A DNA stretch of 64,000 nt. It comes from Isochrysis galbana. Taxonomy: Eukaryota; Haptophyta; Isochrysidales; Isochrysidaceae. The notes under the pieces were generated by a model. The model saw only the letters and a list, made by a program, of their open reading frames with translations. It had not been told where the DNA came from and did no database searches. Position 1 is the first letter of the stretch, and every line of letters begins with the position of its first letter. The translations under genes and the position numbers were made by a program. Positions 19,811 to 30,519 of the stretch are shown piece after piece. The stretch lies in the NCBI GenBank assembly GCA_018136815.1, contig CM030937.1, positions 2,965,820-3,029,819 on the forward strand, read 5' to 3'.

Positions 19811-22794
19811 ATGATTCCCCCGGCTGAGCGAGCAAGTACCACGGTCGAGGAGGGGACGGCAAGGACCAATTTTTGGGTTGGTGTCATATTGTCCATCATA
19901 GCTGATGCCATCATAGCTGTTTCGCTGAATGTGCAAAAGACTGCACACATGCGGAACGAGGTACGCAATCCATTTTTTTTTACGAGACAGCCTGCGTTGG
20001 AAGTCAGGCCTAGATTCCGCCAGTCCACTATAGGCCGTATTGATTTGCGTCTTCCTGCTAAGGCACAAGCCTTAGCGTATGAGATTTGCTCCCTTCATAC
20101 TTCTCAGGGCCCGGACGGCAAGCCTAAGAAGGGATATTGGAGGATTCCCTTGTGGTGGATTGGACTTCTGCTCAACATGGTGGGCGAGGTTGGCAACATG
20201 CTGGCATATGGGTTCGCACCTGCGTCTGTTGTTGCCCCTGTTGGGTCAGTCGGTGTTTTCTTCAATGAGATAATTGCCGTCCTCTTTCTGAAGGTCAGCG
20301 GGCATGCCCTTCAGCCCGCAAACCCTTCAGTCCTGCCTGGTCCCTTCAGCCGGATGGCGCACGGACCTTTGTCTCGTCTTGTTCTCTATGTGGCATTGCT
20401 TACGTTGAAATGTTTCTTACCCGAGCCTCATTTTCTGTAGAGTTGACATAACATCAGGAAGCAAAACATGCTGATCCCTTTGCGATTGGATATGTAGGAA
20501 CCCTTTCGTCGGCGCGACGCCTTTGGACTCGCGGGCGTCATTGCTGGTGTCGTCTTGATCATTCTTGGAGTTCCAGAGGGCAAGACGCCATTGAATGCTG
20601 CGATACTGCTTTCGAACTTCTATTCCAACCCTCTTGCGTATGGGTATCTAATCTTGTTGACATGCATGGTGCTGTTCTTCATCTTTTACCTAGAACCCAG
20701 GTGATTAGCATCATCTTGGGAGCACCTGTTGCCGCAAAGCAGACAATCTTGGGGCATCTGAATCACAATGTATGCTATTTCTGAAAGACCTCGTGTATGC
20801 ATCGCACAGGTATGCTCAACGGTCAATCTTTGTATGGCTCTTACTCTGCTCGATAATTTCGTCCGTGACCGTCATTTGTGCTCGCGGTTGGTCATCCATG
20901 CTGACACAATTTGTTGGTGGCGACTGCGGAAGCCAACATTGCGTGGGCGTGCAGCTCTTTGCGCCATGCATGCTAACGATTGGCCACTGGCTGTTTTGGA
21001 CCTTGATCGTGCTCGTGGTGATCACTGCGATCTGGTCTGCAATCTATCTGAACAAAGCCATGATGATTTACGGGAATACAGAGGTGGTGCCTGTCTACTA
21101 CTGTACTTTCACGTTGATCTCAATCATCGGCGGCGCAGTTGTTTATCGCGAATTTTCCACGATGACTATAACGGGTGGCATTCTGTTTGGCGTGGGATGC
21201 ATCGGGGCCTTTGGCGGAGTCTATCTCATTACAAGTGGGAGGAAGGCGATGGGCGAAGAGGGGAGTGCAGAAGCGGATGGCGGGTGCGGTTTCCACGATC
21301 TCTCAGCTGTTGGTCGTGCGGCAGAGCTTCAACGCCAGCGACGATCATCTTCGCTACAGCCGGTTGGCGCCCCACTGATGGATCTTCTAAGCTTCCGTCG
21401 TGACGATGCAATCCTCACAGATGTCAACGCAATTGCCGAGAAAGTTGCTTGTGAGATGTACGCCGGGGAGCACCTGCAAGCTGCCTATCGTGTCCACGAC
21501 TCCATGGGACCTCAAGCGATCATTGCGGCAGGTTTGTCCTCCACCACGTGCTTGCTCTTGCACTACGCGCAATGTACTGTGCTCAATGTTCTGCCGTGGA
21601 GCTTCTTGTTGTTGTTCTCTACTCCTACTTTCTCACCCTGGGTGTGATGCATCCCACGTAGGTCTTCGTCGACTATCGCATCGCGTGTCACTTGGTGGGG
21701 TCAACCATTTGAGGGGCAAATCATCGATTGGGGCAGGGGCGGGTGCAGTTGCTTTGGGCGACATGCGACCATCGAGTCTGGTGATCGCGATGGAAGAAGG
21801 CACCCATGCATGGAGCCCTCGCGGTGTTAGTGGGGGCCTCTGGCCCATGGCGAAAGTTGGTGTCCTTACACCCACTACACCCGCCAAAGTGGATGGACCA
21901 GATGCATGCGCCACGATGATTCCGCTGCCGCCAGGCGCAGCCAACGCTTTAGACGTGCACTTTCTAGCTGAAGACAACCCATTCATCTCTGCCTTGCGCA
22001 CACTCGGTACTGCCGGACAACCTGCTCAGGCGCCACTTGGATCTCCACCATTCGCGTCTCCCCTCGCGAATAGGCTGCGATCGCCGCGCTCCGGCCAAAA
22101 ATGGGCGCCCCAGACCAAGCTCTCCCCGGTCCGTGAGCCTGACGATGCAGTGGGTGTTCCAACTGATAAAGAAACGGAGGCCGCGACTGCCGAGCCTAGC
22201 GGACCGGCCCCCATAACAGCACCAGAAAACTCACTTCCATGCCAACGCTTGGGAGCTAACGACATCGTCGAGGTCGTCATTTCAGTGACATATGCTCCAT
22301 CGGCGCCCGACCCCTACGCTGCAGCTCGGGCGATTCTACGGCACAATGCATTTGGGTGGAGCTCACGAGTGGACTCGTCTCCCAGGCGAGGATTCGGCCG
22401 GGCATCGCTTGCCCTTGCCACGTGCGGAGGCCATTTGGGTTCCGGTGGGTCAACGGCATCGACAGCTTCCACATCATCGCATCGGAATCATACGACGGTG
22501 CCACCAGCTTCTTCTGACGCTGTTCGCCGCCTCTCTCTCCTTGAAGAGGTCAATGAAGATGCACTCGGGCTGAACACTCCTATCTCAGGGCCCATAATAC
22601 AGGCTAAGCAAGGCGAAGACTCAACTCCTAGTGCTCAATCGCCCGCACATCTGAACACTTCAAACGACTCAGCGTTAAGCACCGGCGGCGGGGCCTCCCC
22701 AGATCGCACCGACACCAGTCCACAGTCGAGCGTCTCGAGTACGATATCGCCGGGCAACGGACACTTCCACAACACTGACTCTGAGCGCATCTGA
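19811..22794 (+). CDS. NIPA-like magnesium transporter with long C-terminal tail
   Basis: Five exons (19811-19960, 20108-20293, 20498-20700, 20810-21531, 21662-22794) join in frame with GT-AG introns to 797 residues. The first about 330 residues form the multi-pass NIPA fold of the DMT superfamily: FWVGVILSIIADAIIAVSLNVQK, WRIPLWWIGLLLNMVGEVGNM, the conserved LAYGFAPASVVAPVGSVGVF, then FGLAGVIAGVVLIILGVPEG and VVPVYYCTFTLISIIGGAVV. NIPA proteins carry Mg2+ across plasma or endosomal membranes. The last about 460 residues are hydrophilic, rich in Ser, Thr, Pro and Ala, and look disordered; human NIPA proteins lack such a tail. The ATG at 19811 gives a short cytosolic N terminus. Exon 5 is assigned from one continuous frame and a clean phase 1 junction. 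Confidence 0.85.
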
Positions 22795-23316
22795 ACTTAT
22801 GCGGTGGAGCTATGCAATATGCTCTAGTTCCTCAAAACAAGTTGATGCGTCTCCGCTTTGTTGTTTATCGATTCTTGTGTTGAGGCCAGGTCTCGTCATG
22901 GAGATAATCTGCCGCAGTAACTCTGTTGTTTTCCAAAAGATGTAGATATTCACGGACTCTCTCTTCAAACACCACATTAGCAAGACAACTCCTCTTGGTG
23001 GATAAGTTTCTTGTTGCTCACATGCTCACACCCCACAACCTTGTTCCAATTGAACTGTCGAGAGGAAAGGTGGCTCGGTCGAGCTTCGGCTATGTCAGCC
23101 GAGGCTGTGGCACGATTTCCTCTTATGTGTACTATCATCGTGCCCGACGACGACACGACACGACTATTCATCCTTGATCCGGCAGACACGCCTCGATGCG
23201 GAGATGTTCCCATCTTGGATTGAAGTAGTTGTCCACTCTTGCCAAAGACAAATAGGCGAGTAACGACACTAGAGCCACCTGTTTATTAACGGTAACTGTA
23301 ATTTGAAGTCAACGGG
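22795..23316. other. 3' flank of the NIPA-like gene
   Basis: No gene is supported here; the segment is most likely 3' UTR and spacer. It ends where the dispersed repeat copy at 23317 begins. Confidence 0.35.
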
Positions 23317-23520
23317 CGTTAGAGTTTTTCTTGTTGTGCGAGTATAACCTTAGTGCTGTGGTCAGTAGCCTTCATCGGCAATGGAGCCCCTACCCCGCGA
23401 TGGGGGTGTGCGCGGTTGGCGCATGGCTCGTCCGGTGTATGTGGCTAGGGGTGCTAGCCAACAAGATGCAAGATGCTCGCTACAAGACTACAATTTCAAA
23501 CGTGGTACCCCGGCCGAGAG
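23317..23520 (+). repeat. Dispersed repeat, copy 1 of 3
   Basis: The block around GAGCCCCTACCCCGCGATGG and GGTGTGCGCGGTTGG is repeated at 29970-30135 and 52475-52660 in the same orientation. All three copies read GGCTCGTCCGGTGTATGTGG and then GCTAGCCAACAAGA. Copies 1 and 3 continue past the shared TACAAGACTACAATTTC into ACGTGGTACC. No reading frame is consistently kept. The class of element is unknown. Confidence 0.7.
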
Positions 23521-24430
23521 ACCACTTCAATCTCTACATCAGAAGGTGCAACTCGAGGTTCCCTGTTTTGTCACACCCCTCCCGTCTATTTCTATTTCTA
23601 TCTAGGTTTAGGTATACCATTTTCCATTTTTATTGACCTCCAAATTGGACACTATGGCTGGCGCTAATTCAGTTGGTGAGCGGCTCATTATTTCGTAGAC
23701 ATATAAATATATATCAAAATGACTATGAATGACTACTCACGAAGACGAAGACGTCGTAGTCGTAGTGTATTTGTCACTTTGCATCAGTAAGCTATGTCTT
23801 ACTTATGGTGCAAAAGCTAATTGTACGAAACCAACTTCGAGTGAATAATAACGATAATAAAACATCTGAAGATTCGGGCTACTCATGCTAGCTATACGGG
23901 TCCATGTACTCACGGTACTCACTAACGACATCGCCTATACCCCAGTTTACTCACTCCCTTACACTACCCCCTTCATTCCTTTGTCTTTGGTATCGGGGGG
24001 GGGCCGCGTGCACTACAACGGGCCAAGTGCAGGGGGTGGGCTGGGGCTGTCAGAGCAAGGCTGATCTCACTCTTGGAGATTGCCTGCGAGGGCGCGCCGG
24101 CAGCTAGCGCGGAACGCGGTTCTTGTGGGGAGCTCATGGAGCTTTCCTCGGGGGTGACTACGGGCATGGTGATCGACGCACGACGCACGACGCACGCACG
24201 GAGCACGGTGGGCGCGGAAGTGCGGAAGGAGGCTTGTGGGAGGTGGTGGCAGGCGACTGGGGGTGGCTCAGGCGCGTGCTTGACTTGTATTGACTCGTTG
24301 ACTCGGGGTATAGACTCGGGAACTCGGGGGGACTCGCTTGGGAACACGGTGGGACTCGACGAAGTTGCTACAAAAATCACTCACAAGAAACCAAAACCCA
24401 AAGTCCTTGGGCTAAGAAAACTAACGTAAA
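23521..24430. other. Intergenic with reversed class 2 LINE tail
   Basis: No gene. CATCTGAAGATTCGGGCTAC at about 23868-23887 is the reverse complement of the class 2 LINE tail, preceded by A-rich sequence, and CCTTTGTCTTTGGTATCGGG at 23979-23998 matches its 3' UTR. The LINE fragment therefore runs on the minus strand from about 23864 to 24060 and lacks coding sequence. Confidence 0.5.
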
Positions 24431-25440
24431 CACTCCGGAATCATACGATAAACAAACCCCTCCCCGCGCGGCGAAGGCTGAAGTCGCGATCGCTCGTCAT
24501 GCGCGAAGATATACGGAAAGAGAGCGCATAACTACGCCACCGAAGGGTTCGAACTATCGTTAAAGTGGAACTCGTCCGCTGAAGCCAACGCGGAGGGTCG
24601 AGGAGAGATCCAAACTCGCGCGGGGGGAGAAGGCGATGTGCGGAGAGACCTTCTAGACAAGCGACGAGCAAGGGGCGACGAAACAAGACGCGAGACGCGA
24701 GGCGCGTGCCATTCGTTCTTCCTTTCTTTCATCGAAACCGCGACGAAACTAACATTAAACGTCGGTGTCCCCTCCGCGAGGATCGCGAAGAAGAACGGAC
24801 GAGATGGAGGCAATCATCGAAGGAACCGCGAGAGGAATCGAAGCGAGGGGGGGGAACAACGACGGCCGGAGGAAACGAACCGCGCGCGGGGGAGAAGAGA
24901 ACCTCGCGCGGGGGGGGGGATTAATATAACGGCCGGAGGCGACGGACGGCACGCCGAGGGAAAGAACCTGCCGCGGGGGGGCGAGGGACCGAGGGCACGG
25001 CGGGGCAGCGTGGGAGGGCGCGAGGCCGATCTCGGAGCGAGATCGCGTCCTTTCCCTCGCGGAGCGCGGAGAGACCCCCCACGAGATATCTTGGGACCGG
25101 AGAATGTTTTGGACGAATCTTCTTGCCGTCGGCCGAGGAGAGGCGGACAGAGAGAGAGAGAGAGAGTCTCGCAGAGCGACTGCAGAACGAGAAGTCGAAG
25201 TCATGCCGGTTTATTACCTTAAACGAGCCAACAATTATAGTAACAGCAAAAACAAAATTCGAATCGCAAATTTCGAGACCAAAACCTGCAAACCTGGACT
25301 TGAGACCATGGGGAATCCGAATCTGTGTGTCTTGTGCGTCAGTGGCAACACGGGGAACTGTTCAATTGTAATTGTGAGCGCGTACCTTACACGAATATTC
25401 ATGCCTACAGCCTTCAGATGGGCAGGAATACAACACCCCC
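24431..25440 (-). repeat. Probable LTR and 3' region of the gypsy element
   Basis: Downstream of the integrase stop on the minus strand, a G-run (GTCGGGGGGTG, near 25435-25445) resembles a polypurine tract and is followed by TGTTGTATTCC, a plausible LTR start. The sequence down to about 24430 is GC-rich, non-coding and unlike its neighbours. The second LTR is not in this window, so the boundary cannot be proved. Confidence 0.35.
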
Positions 25441-25692
25441 CGACTTAAATCGAGACGTCTCCCGATGTCGAGCCAAGAGAGTTCATTTAACCATACGAGA
25501 CGAGAGACCTAGAGGAGGAGGATTAACCCATGGATCCAAAGCGAGCACAAAATCGGCAGCTTAGCGCGGCGGCCCCCGATTTCGTACGTCACGTCCTACC
25601 ACGTTCTCCCTCTTACAGGAGTTTTGCTCGGGCAGTTGCGCTGGGTCAGGCGCTGACGCGACGCTAATCATCCACTTCCGGTCGACTTAGCG

Positions 25693-27250
25693 CTACGATT
25701 GTGAACGAGAACGAGTACGACTCGAAGGCAGATCAGGAGGAGTACGACTTGTCTCTTGAATTCGACGTGGAATAACTTGATTGGATTGGGAACTTGAGCT
25801 TGGACTTGAAGAGGAGTCTACAGCGGAGTGAGCTTGGGGTTGAACCGGACGGCGGTCGAAAGTGGTGTCGTACGACTCAACTAGATCAGCACAACGCCGA
25901 AGCAACTCAATTCGAGACTCCCAAGTAGCTTCAGAACGAGGATAGCCGCGCCATTTGACGAGATACTTGAATGAAACTCCATCGCCCTTGCGATCGAGTA
26001 ACTCTTCGACCAAGTACTCATCTTCAGCGAGCGGAGACGAATCGGTGACGGTGAAGTACGGACGAAGATTGGAAATGTGAACTTCATCCTTGACTTGACG
26101 ATTTTCGAGATCGCGTAGACGGTAGCGAGTGGCCGAGATGGCTTCTTCTACTCGGTAGGGACCGGAGTAGAGATATTGAAGTTTGTTGGCGTGGCCAGGG
26201 ATTCGACGACAAACTCTGTCTCCTGGTTTGAAGGTGACACCGAGTTTAGACTTTTGAGAGGCGGAGCGCATCGATTCGCGTTGGGCTTCTTGAGTACTTT
26301 CGAGGGCGGAACGCCACGACTCGAGAAGCTTCTTATTGAGCTCGGTGGCGTAAATGACGGCATCGGACGGAGGCCTAGATGGAAGCAACTCGAGAACAGG
26401 AGCAGGGTCAGCAAGTTGAGCTGGAAGACGAAGCTCCCGACCAAACAAGATAGCCGCGGGTGACTTGGGTACGACGCGACCGGCGGTCGCTCGCATAGAC
26501 ATGAGAAGAAACGGAAGGTGGTCGACCCAATGGGCGCCGCCTTCATTGGAGACTCGAGTCATCGTGAGGAGAGTTTGTTGAGCTCTTTCCACTAGCCCTA
26601 CGCCTTCGTGGCGATAGGCTTCAGTAGTGCTCAAGTCCGTGCCAGTCGCTTTGAGAATTAGGTCCACTAACCGAGAGCAAAGATTCGAGCCGGCGTCGGT
26701 TCGAAGTTGGCGAGGGACTCCATAACGAGATACGATGAGACGCATGAAGACGTCCAGACATTTCGCGGACGAGGGGTTACCGTTGCAAGGCTCAGCTTCA
26801 ATCCAACGAGAGAGAGAATCGACGAAAACAATCAGCTTATCAAAACCGGAGCGGCCGGATACGAAATCGTGGGTGGGAGCCATCGAAAGAATATCGCAAT
26901 AGACGACGTCGAAAGGATAGGATCCGATAGAAAGACCGGATGGATGGGCGAGCGGTCGCGGTAACGGTTTGCCAAGAGTGCATTCATGGCACTCTCGAAC
27001 GTACTCCGATACAGAGGCGGATAGGCCAGGCCAGTAAACTCGAGAACGAAGTAGGGTAGTCATCCTTGTCGCACCTGGGTGACCAAGGTGGTCATGGTAG
27101 GCGCGGAGGTACGTGTCACGAAGGGACTCCGGAATGTATAAACGAAGAGGAGCCTCTTCCGCCTCTGAGGAGCGGTAGTAGAGTAGGCCATCGCGAAGCA
27201 GGAATCGGGGACCCAAGAGGCGCCTACCTGTCCTAGCCCACGTTGGACTG
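25693..27250 (-). pseudogene. Ty3/gypsy integrase fragment with chromodomain
   Basis: The frame is open from the breakpoint at about 27250 to the stop at 25693, about 520 residues. It contains the integrase HHCC zinc module (HDHLGHPGATRMTTLL, CHECT), the rve catalytic core with VVYCDILS and VFVDSLSRWIEA, a second Asp in LRTDAGSNLCS and the Glu in VGLVERAQQTL. A GPY/F-like region (GPYRVEEAISATRYRLR) and a C-terminal chromodomain (EYLVEELLDRK, YLVKWRGYPRSEATWE) follow. Chromodomain-bearing gypsy elements (chromoviruses) target histone marks. Gag, protease, reverse transcriptase and RNase H are missing because the 5' side is truncated at about 27250, directly beside the cysteine-rich gene. The piece cannot transpose alone. 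Confidence 0.85.
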
Positions 27251-27276
27251 AAAAAAAAATGGGCATATGGGTAAAT

Positions 27277-27658
27277 ATGCCGTCGAAACGACTTTTGATT
27301 GCCCTCGCGGTGGTCGTCGCCACCGTGGTCGCCGCCACCGTCGTGGCGTTGGTACTCTGTACTCACGAAGAAGCAGCCAGACAGATGCAAGGATGTGGAT
27401 GGAGAGTGTGCAAACGATGGAGACTGTTGTCACGATCTCGTGTGTTCCGACCAAAAGTGCCGTACCGTCACACCGTGTGTCGAGGAAAGGGGGGGGTGCA
27501 GTTATGGCGACGAGTGCTGTGAAGGACTTGAGTGCAATGACGATGGAGTGTGTGAGACGCCATACCGCGAGCCAGGGTCGGTGTGCCAAAATAACTCGGA
27601 GTGCTGTGGTGAATACACGTGTCGTAGTGGTACCTGCAGATCTGGATCTGATGACTGA
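27277..27658 (+). CDS. Cysteine-rich secreted or anchored protein, split frame
   Basis: Two reading frames carry complementary parts. In one, the ATG at 27277 opens a strongly hydrophobic segment (KRLLIALAVVVATVVAATVV, to about 27366), a signal peptide or anchor. In the next frame, 27386-27655 encodes three Cys modules with the spacing C-x6-C-x4/5-CC-x3/4-C-x4/5-C, each holding the CC pair of inhibitor-cystine-knot (knottin) folds: DCCHDLVC, ECCEGLEC and ECCGEYTC. The third module is shorter. The frame change lies between about 27350 and 27386 and could reflect an unusual splice, a one-base error or a real break, so the gene may be a pseudogene. Such folds occur in protease inhibitors, signalling proteins and toxins, and the function here is unknown. 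The promoter would lie inside the truncated gypsy element. Confidence 0.55.
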
Positions 27659-28240
27659 TTGGTTATCACGGAACAAAGTGAAAGGCGCTCACGCACCACG
27701 TCACACTGAAGCTTTTTTCGTTTCGTGCTCATAAATATGATTTTTTAAGTTCTCGTCCATCTTACTTATGATCCATTGCAATCGCTTGCGTAGCCATTCC
27801 ATTTATAGACATGGTTGAGCACTGTGAGGTGGTGCCTTTGCTTAAATACTAGACATTTTTTTTGGTACCGGCGCATCGCGTATTTGGAAACGAGGGGTAC
27901 CAAATGAAGGCAAACGACCTAGGCTTCTAGCTTCTACTCCTACTCGGAATATGAATATGCTCCAGCTAGATCTGCACTAGGACTGATCACTGATTACTCA
28001 GTCGTCATGGAGATCAAGGGAGTAGTAAGCACGTGTCCATGAACACTAAGGAAGTAGCGAGCATCTGGCTTGCTAAAGTACACCCTCAAGAACCTCAAGC
28101 GTCTAAACTCTGTAAGTTTGACACCTCTGTAAGCTTCTAGACTTCTACTTCTACTACCATCTACTCCATGGCATGTCCATGGCTAAGCTACGAAAAGACG
28201 AAAAGCTATAGGTAAAGTGCATGCCGCCGTGCTTGCGTTG
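27659..28240. other. Intergenic
   Basis: AT-richer sequence than its surroundings with no supported gene. It holds the probable 3' flank of the cysteine-rich gene. Confidence 0.35.
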
Positions 28241-28400
28241 AGACGCTATTCGCCAATGAATCCTGTAGGATCTTCACTAAGCATGGATGAATCCTTTTCG
28301 CGCCGGAAGGGACTCGTCATCCTGGAGAAGAATTGCACACAGAGATGGATTCGTCCATGCTTAGTGAAGTTCCTATAGGATTCATCGGCGAATAGCGTCT
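28241..28400. repeat. 160-bp foldback with 54-bp arms
   Basis: The left arm 28241-28294 and the reverse complement of the right arm 28347-28400 agree at 50 of 54 positions, separated by 52 bases. The outer ends are AGACGCTATTCGCC and GGCGAATAGCGTCT. No direct repeat flanks the arms. It could be a MITE without recognisable TSD or a transcribed hairpin. Most arm mismatches are transition-type and would leave G-U pairs in one of the two RNA strands. Confidence 0.8.
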
Positions 28401-28552
28401 ATAATTCGTATTATTATATTCATCATAGTTTGGATCTCTAACTTGCTCAGATTTGGCAAGCACCCGTGGACATTCATCATGCACACCCACATGCTCGAGT
28501 CAAAGAAGCGCTCCCGACCTCATCATTGATGACCACTTCGGCGCGCCTTTTT

Positions 28553-29893
28553 TCAAGTTCGCTCATCGTCCATGACCGCATCGGCTGAGAAGTCATGCAA
28601 CACAAGACTATTGTCGCTGCCATCTGAAACCAATCGTCTGCCATCCGTGCAGACGCTCCCCAGCCAGACCTTGTACCCTCCGAATCCGTATAGACAAGTC
28701 GGCTTCTCCTCGTCTACCACGTCCCAGATGCGAAGAGTACCATCATGCGCGCCTGAGACGAGGAGGCCGCCCGGTCCCGGCGTAAGCGTGACGACCGAGC
28801 CTTGGTGGCTTGGTAATAGCTTGGTGACGCAATCGTCAAAGAGGGACACCCCAGTGCCTGAGGTCACATCGCTTGCATTCGCGTGATTTATAATCGGCCG
28901 GAGGAGAGCACGCCGATGGATGCTCCCATCGCTGCCGCCGACAAAAAGACTCCATACGCCTGTGGTTTCGTCTTGCAAGAAGTTGACTGCTCGAGCGCGA
29001 GCCCCCTTGAAGCCCTTGCTGCCATCGAAAGCAAGAGGCTTCCACTCTCCGCATGGGGCACCGTCCTCCATATCGAAGAGCTCGACGGTCCCCTTCTCGG
29101 TTGCGGCCGCGATGACTCCCAGCGCAGGGCAGCACGCAGCGGAGAGCACCGGTGCACCGCACGAGATAACTATAGATGGCTCCTCACCAGTGGATTCACA
29201 GCTAGCCAAATGAGTCCATTTGCGTAACGAGCCATCCAGGAAGGCACCCCAGAGGGGTCCCTCCTCGCTGTCAGGCAGTAGCAGCGCGGAAGCAAGTACG
29301 TCAGTCTTCAGGTCGCTCTCATGGAGAATCTCATCACCAACAAGTTTCCACACTCTCACCCCGCCCTCACGCCCCGCTGATACCACACGGTCGCCAAGCA
29401 TCGCCACGGCAAGCACGCCATTCCCGTCATAGTCACCGTTGAGCAGTCGCATGTCGCGCGCCACCTCAGGAGTAGAGACTACGCCAGGATGCGCGGTCTG
29501 TGCACATGCTAGCATAGTGCCTGCATCCAAGTCAACAATTACTAGCCCTCCACGTGCAGTTCCACACGCTGCCAGCGGCCAGTCGAGAGCCAGGCGGCGT
29601 ACCCAGTCGTTGAGGGCGATCGGCACGCGCGTCGACACTTGGCCCTCGCGCCATCGCCGGTGTACCGCCTGATCGATCACGACCTGCCGCGCGCGCAGAG
29701 AGGCGAAGAGAGAGAGCTGGTTCTCGAGCGGAGGCGGCGTGTCATCTGCATCCGTCGGCCCATCCTTAGACTTGCCCTGCTGGTCCGCAGACATCGCCGC
29801 AGGACTTCTCACACGCGGGCCCACGACATAAGCAGCTAGCCGCCCATTCGCCAGCACCAGCCCGAGCAGTGCGGTCGCGAGCGGCAGGCCCAT
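28553..29893 (-). CDS. WD40-like beta-propeller protein with N-terminal targeting signal
   Basis: A single exon of 446 residues counted from the ATG at 29893; an upstream in-frame ATG lies at 29932. The N terminus (MGLPLATALLGLVLANGRLA, then basic) looks like a signal peptide, possibly the first part of a bipartite plastid-targeting sequence. Residues from about 95 onward show repeated propeller blades: GDRVVSAGREGGVRVWKL, VIAAATEKGTVELFDMEDG, LFVGGSDGSIHR, LLVSGAHDGTLRIWDV and RLVSDGSDNSLVLHDF. WD40 propellers are scaffolds and this one has no attached catalytic domain. The conserved GH/WD dipeptides are weak in several blades. The binding partner is unknown. Confidence 0.75.
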   Translation of the reverse strand: MGLPLATALLGLVLANGRLAAYVVGPRVRSPAAMSADQQGKSKDGPTDADDTPPPLENQLSLFASLRARQVVIDQAVHRRWREGQVSTRVPIALNDWVRRLALDWPLAACGTARGGLVIVDLDAGTMLACAQTAHPGVVSTPEVARDMRLLNGDYDGNGVLAVAMLGDRVVSAGREGGVRVWKLVGDEILHESDLKTDVLASALLLPDSEEGPLWGAFLDGSLRKWTHLASCESTGEEPSIVISCGAPVLSAACCPALGVIAAATEKGTVELFDMEDGAPCGEWKPLAFDGSKGFKGARARAVNFLQDETTGVWSLFVGGSDGSIHRRALLRPIINHANASDVTSGTGVSLFDDCVTKLLPSHQGSVVTLTPGPGGLLVSGAHDGTLRIWDVVDEEKPTCLYGFGGYKVWLGSVCTDGRRLVSDGSDNSLVLHDFSADAVMDDERT

Positions 29894-29969
29894 CGCGCGA
29901 CAGCACGGCCGATCTCGCGCGCGCTCGTGCACACACCTCTGCTGAGAGGAGCATTGTGAATAATATGTG

Positions 29970-30135
29970 ACAAGGTGTCAGAGTTTTCTTGTTGTCCTAG
30001 TTTAATCCTAGTGCTCAGGGACTGTGCCTCATCGGCAACGGAGCCCCTACCCCGCGATGGGGGTGTGCGCGGTTGGTGCATGGCTCGTCCGGTGTATGTG
30101 GCTAGGAATGCTAGCCAACAAGACCTCTTACAAGA
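29970..30135 (+). repeat. Dispersed repeat, copy 2 of 3
   Basis: The block is nearly identical to 52475-52640 and similar to 23317-23480. It breaks off after CTCTTACAAGAC, where a minus-strand LINE 3' end with its A-run begins at about 30136. That LINE has therefore inserted into or next to the repeat. Confidence 0.7.
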
Positions 30136-30475
30136 CAAAAAAAAACTTCTTAATAATCTCGCCGCGCGCGCGACCCTGCACAACCTCCCTGCAGCCACGC
30201 CCGCTTCCCTTATCACCCCTCCACCTGCCTTGCGGCTCGTCCCCTCGTGCTCTACCTAGGGGCTGGGTGTAGTGGGTTTCCAGTGGCAGGCGGTGTGTAC
30301 CGGTCCCCGATGGCTTATCACTCTCCTTCCTTTTTCGCCATCGGGCTACCGGTTGTCCGGTTGTTACGCTTTCTTTGCTTCCTTGCACTGGAACTATCAG
30401 TAAACTGATAGGGTCGCAGGTCACAGGGAACCAGCATCGGGCGGACGAGACCAACATTCCAATGGGCATGCCTTA
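30136..30475 (-). mobile_element. LINE fragment serving as host for the next insertion
   Basis: It starts on the + strand with an A-run and CTTCTTAATAATCTCGCC, a class 1 tail in reverse, with 3' UTR landmarks CAGCCACGCCCGCTTCCC and TCGTGCTCTACCTAGGGG. Near 30389-30412 it holds ACTATCAG..CTGATAGGGTC, the hairpin found at the 5' end of the elements at 50742 and 56965, and then GGCATGCCTTAT, a motif also inside the elements at 1708 and 2967. The segment is a mosaic and was split by the LINE insertion at 30495. Confidence 0.5.
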
Positions 30476-30519
30476 TTTATGTATGGCAGAGGCCAAAAAC
30501 TATTGTTATAGTTTTAGCG

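Noticed and set aside
24540..24560. GGGTTCGAACT as a tRNA T-loop
   Set aside because: No matching acceptor, D or anticodon arms were found around it.
24638..25222. 194-residue basic + strand frame
   Set aside because: Arg/Gly-rich low complexity within the probable gypsy LTR region.
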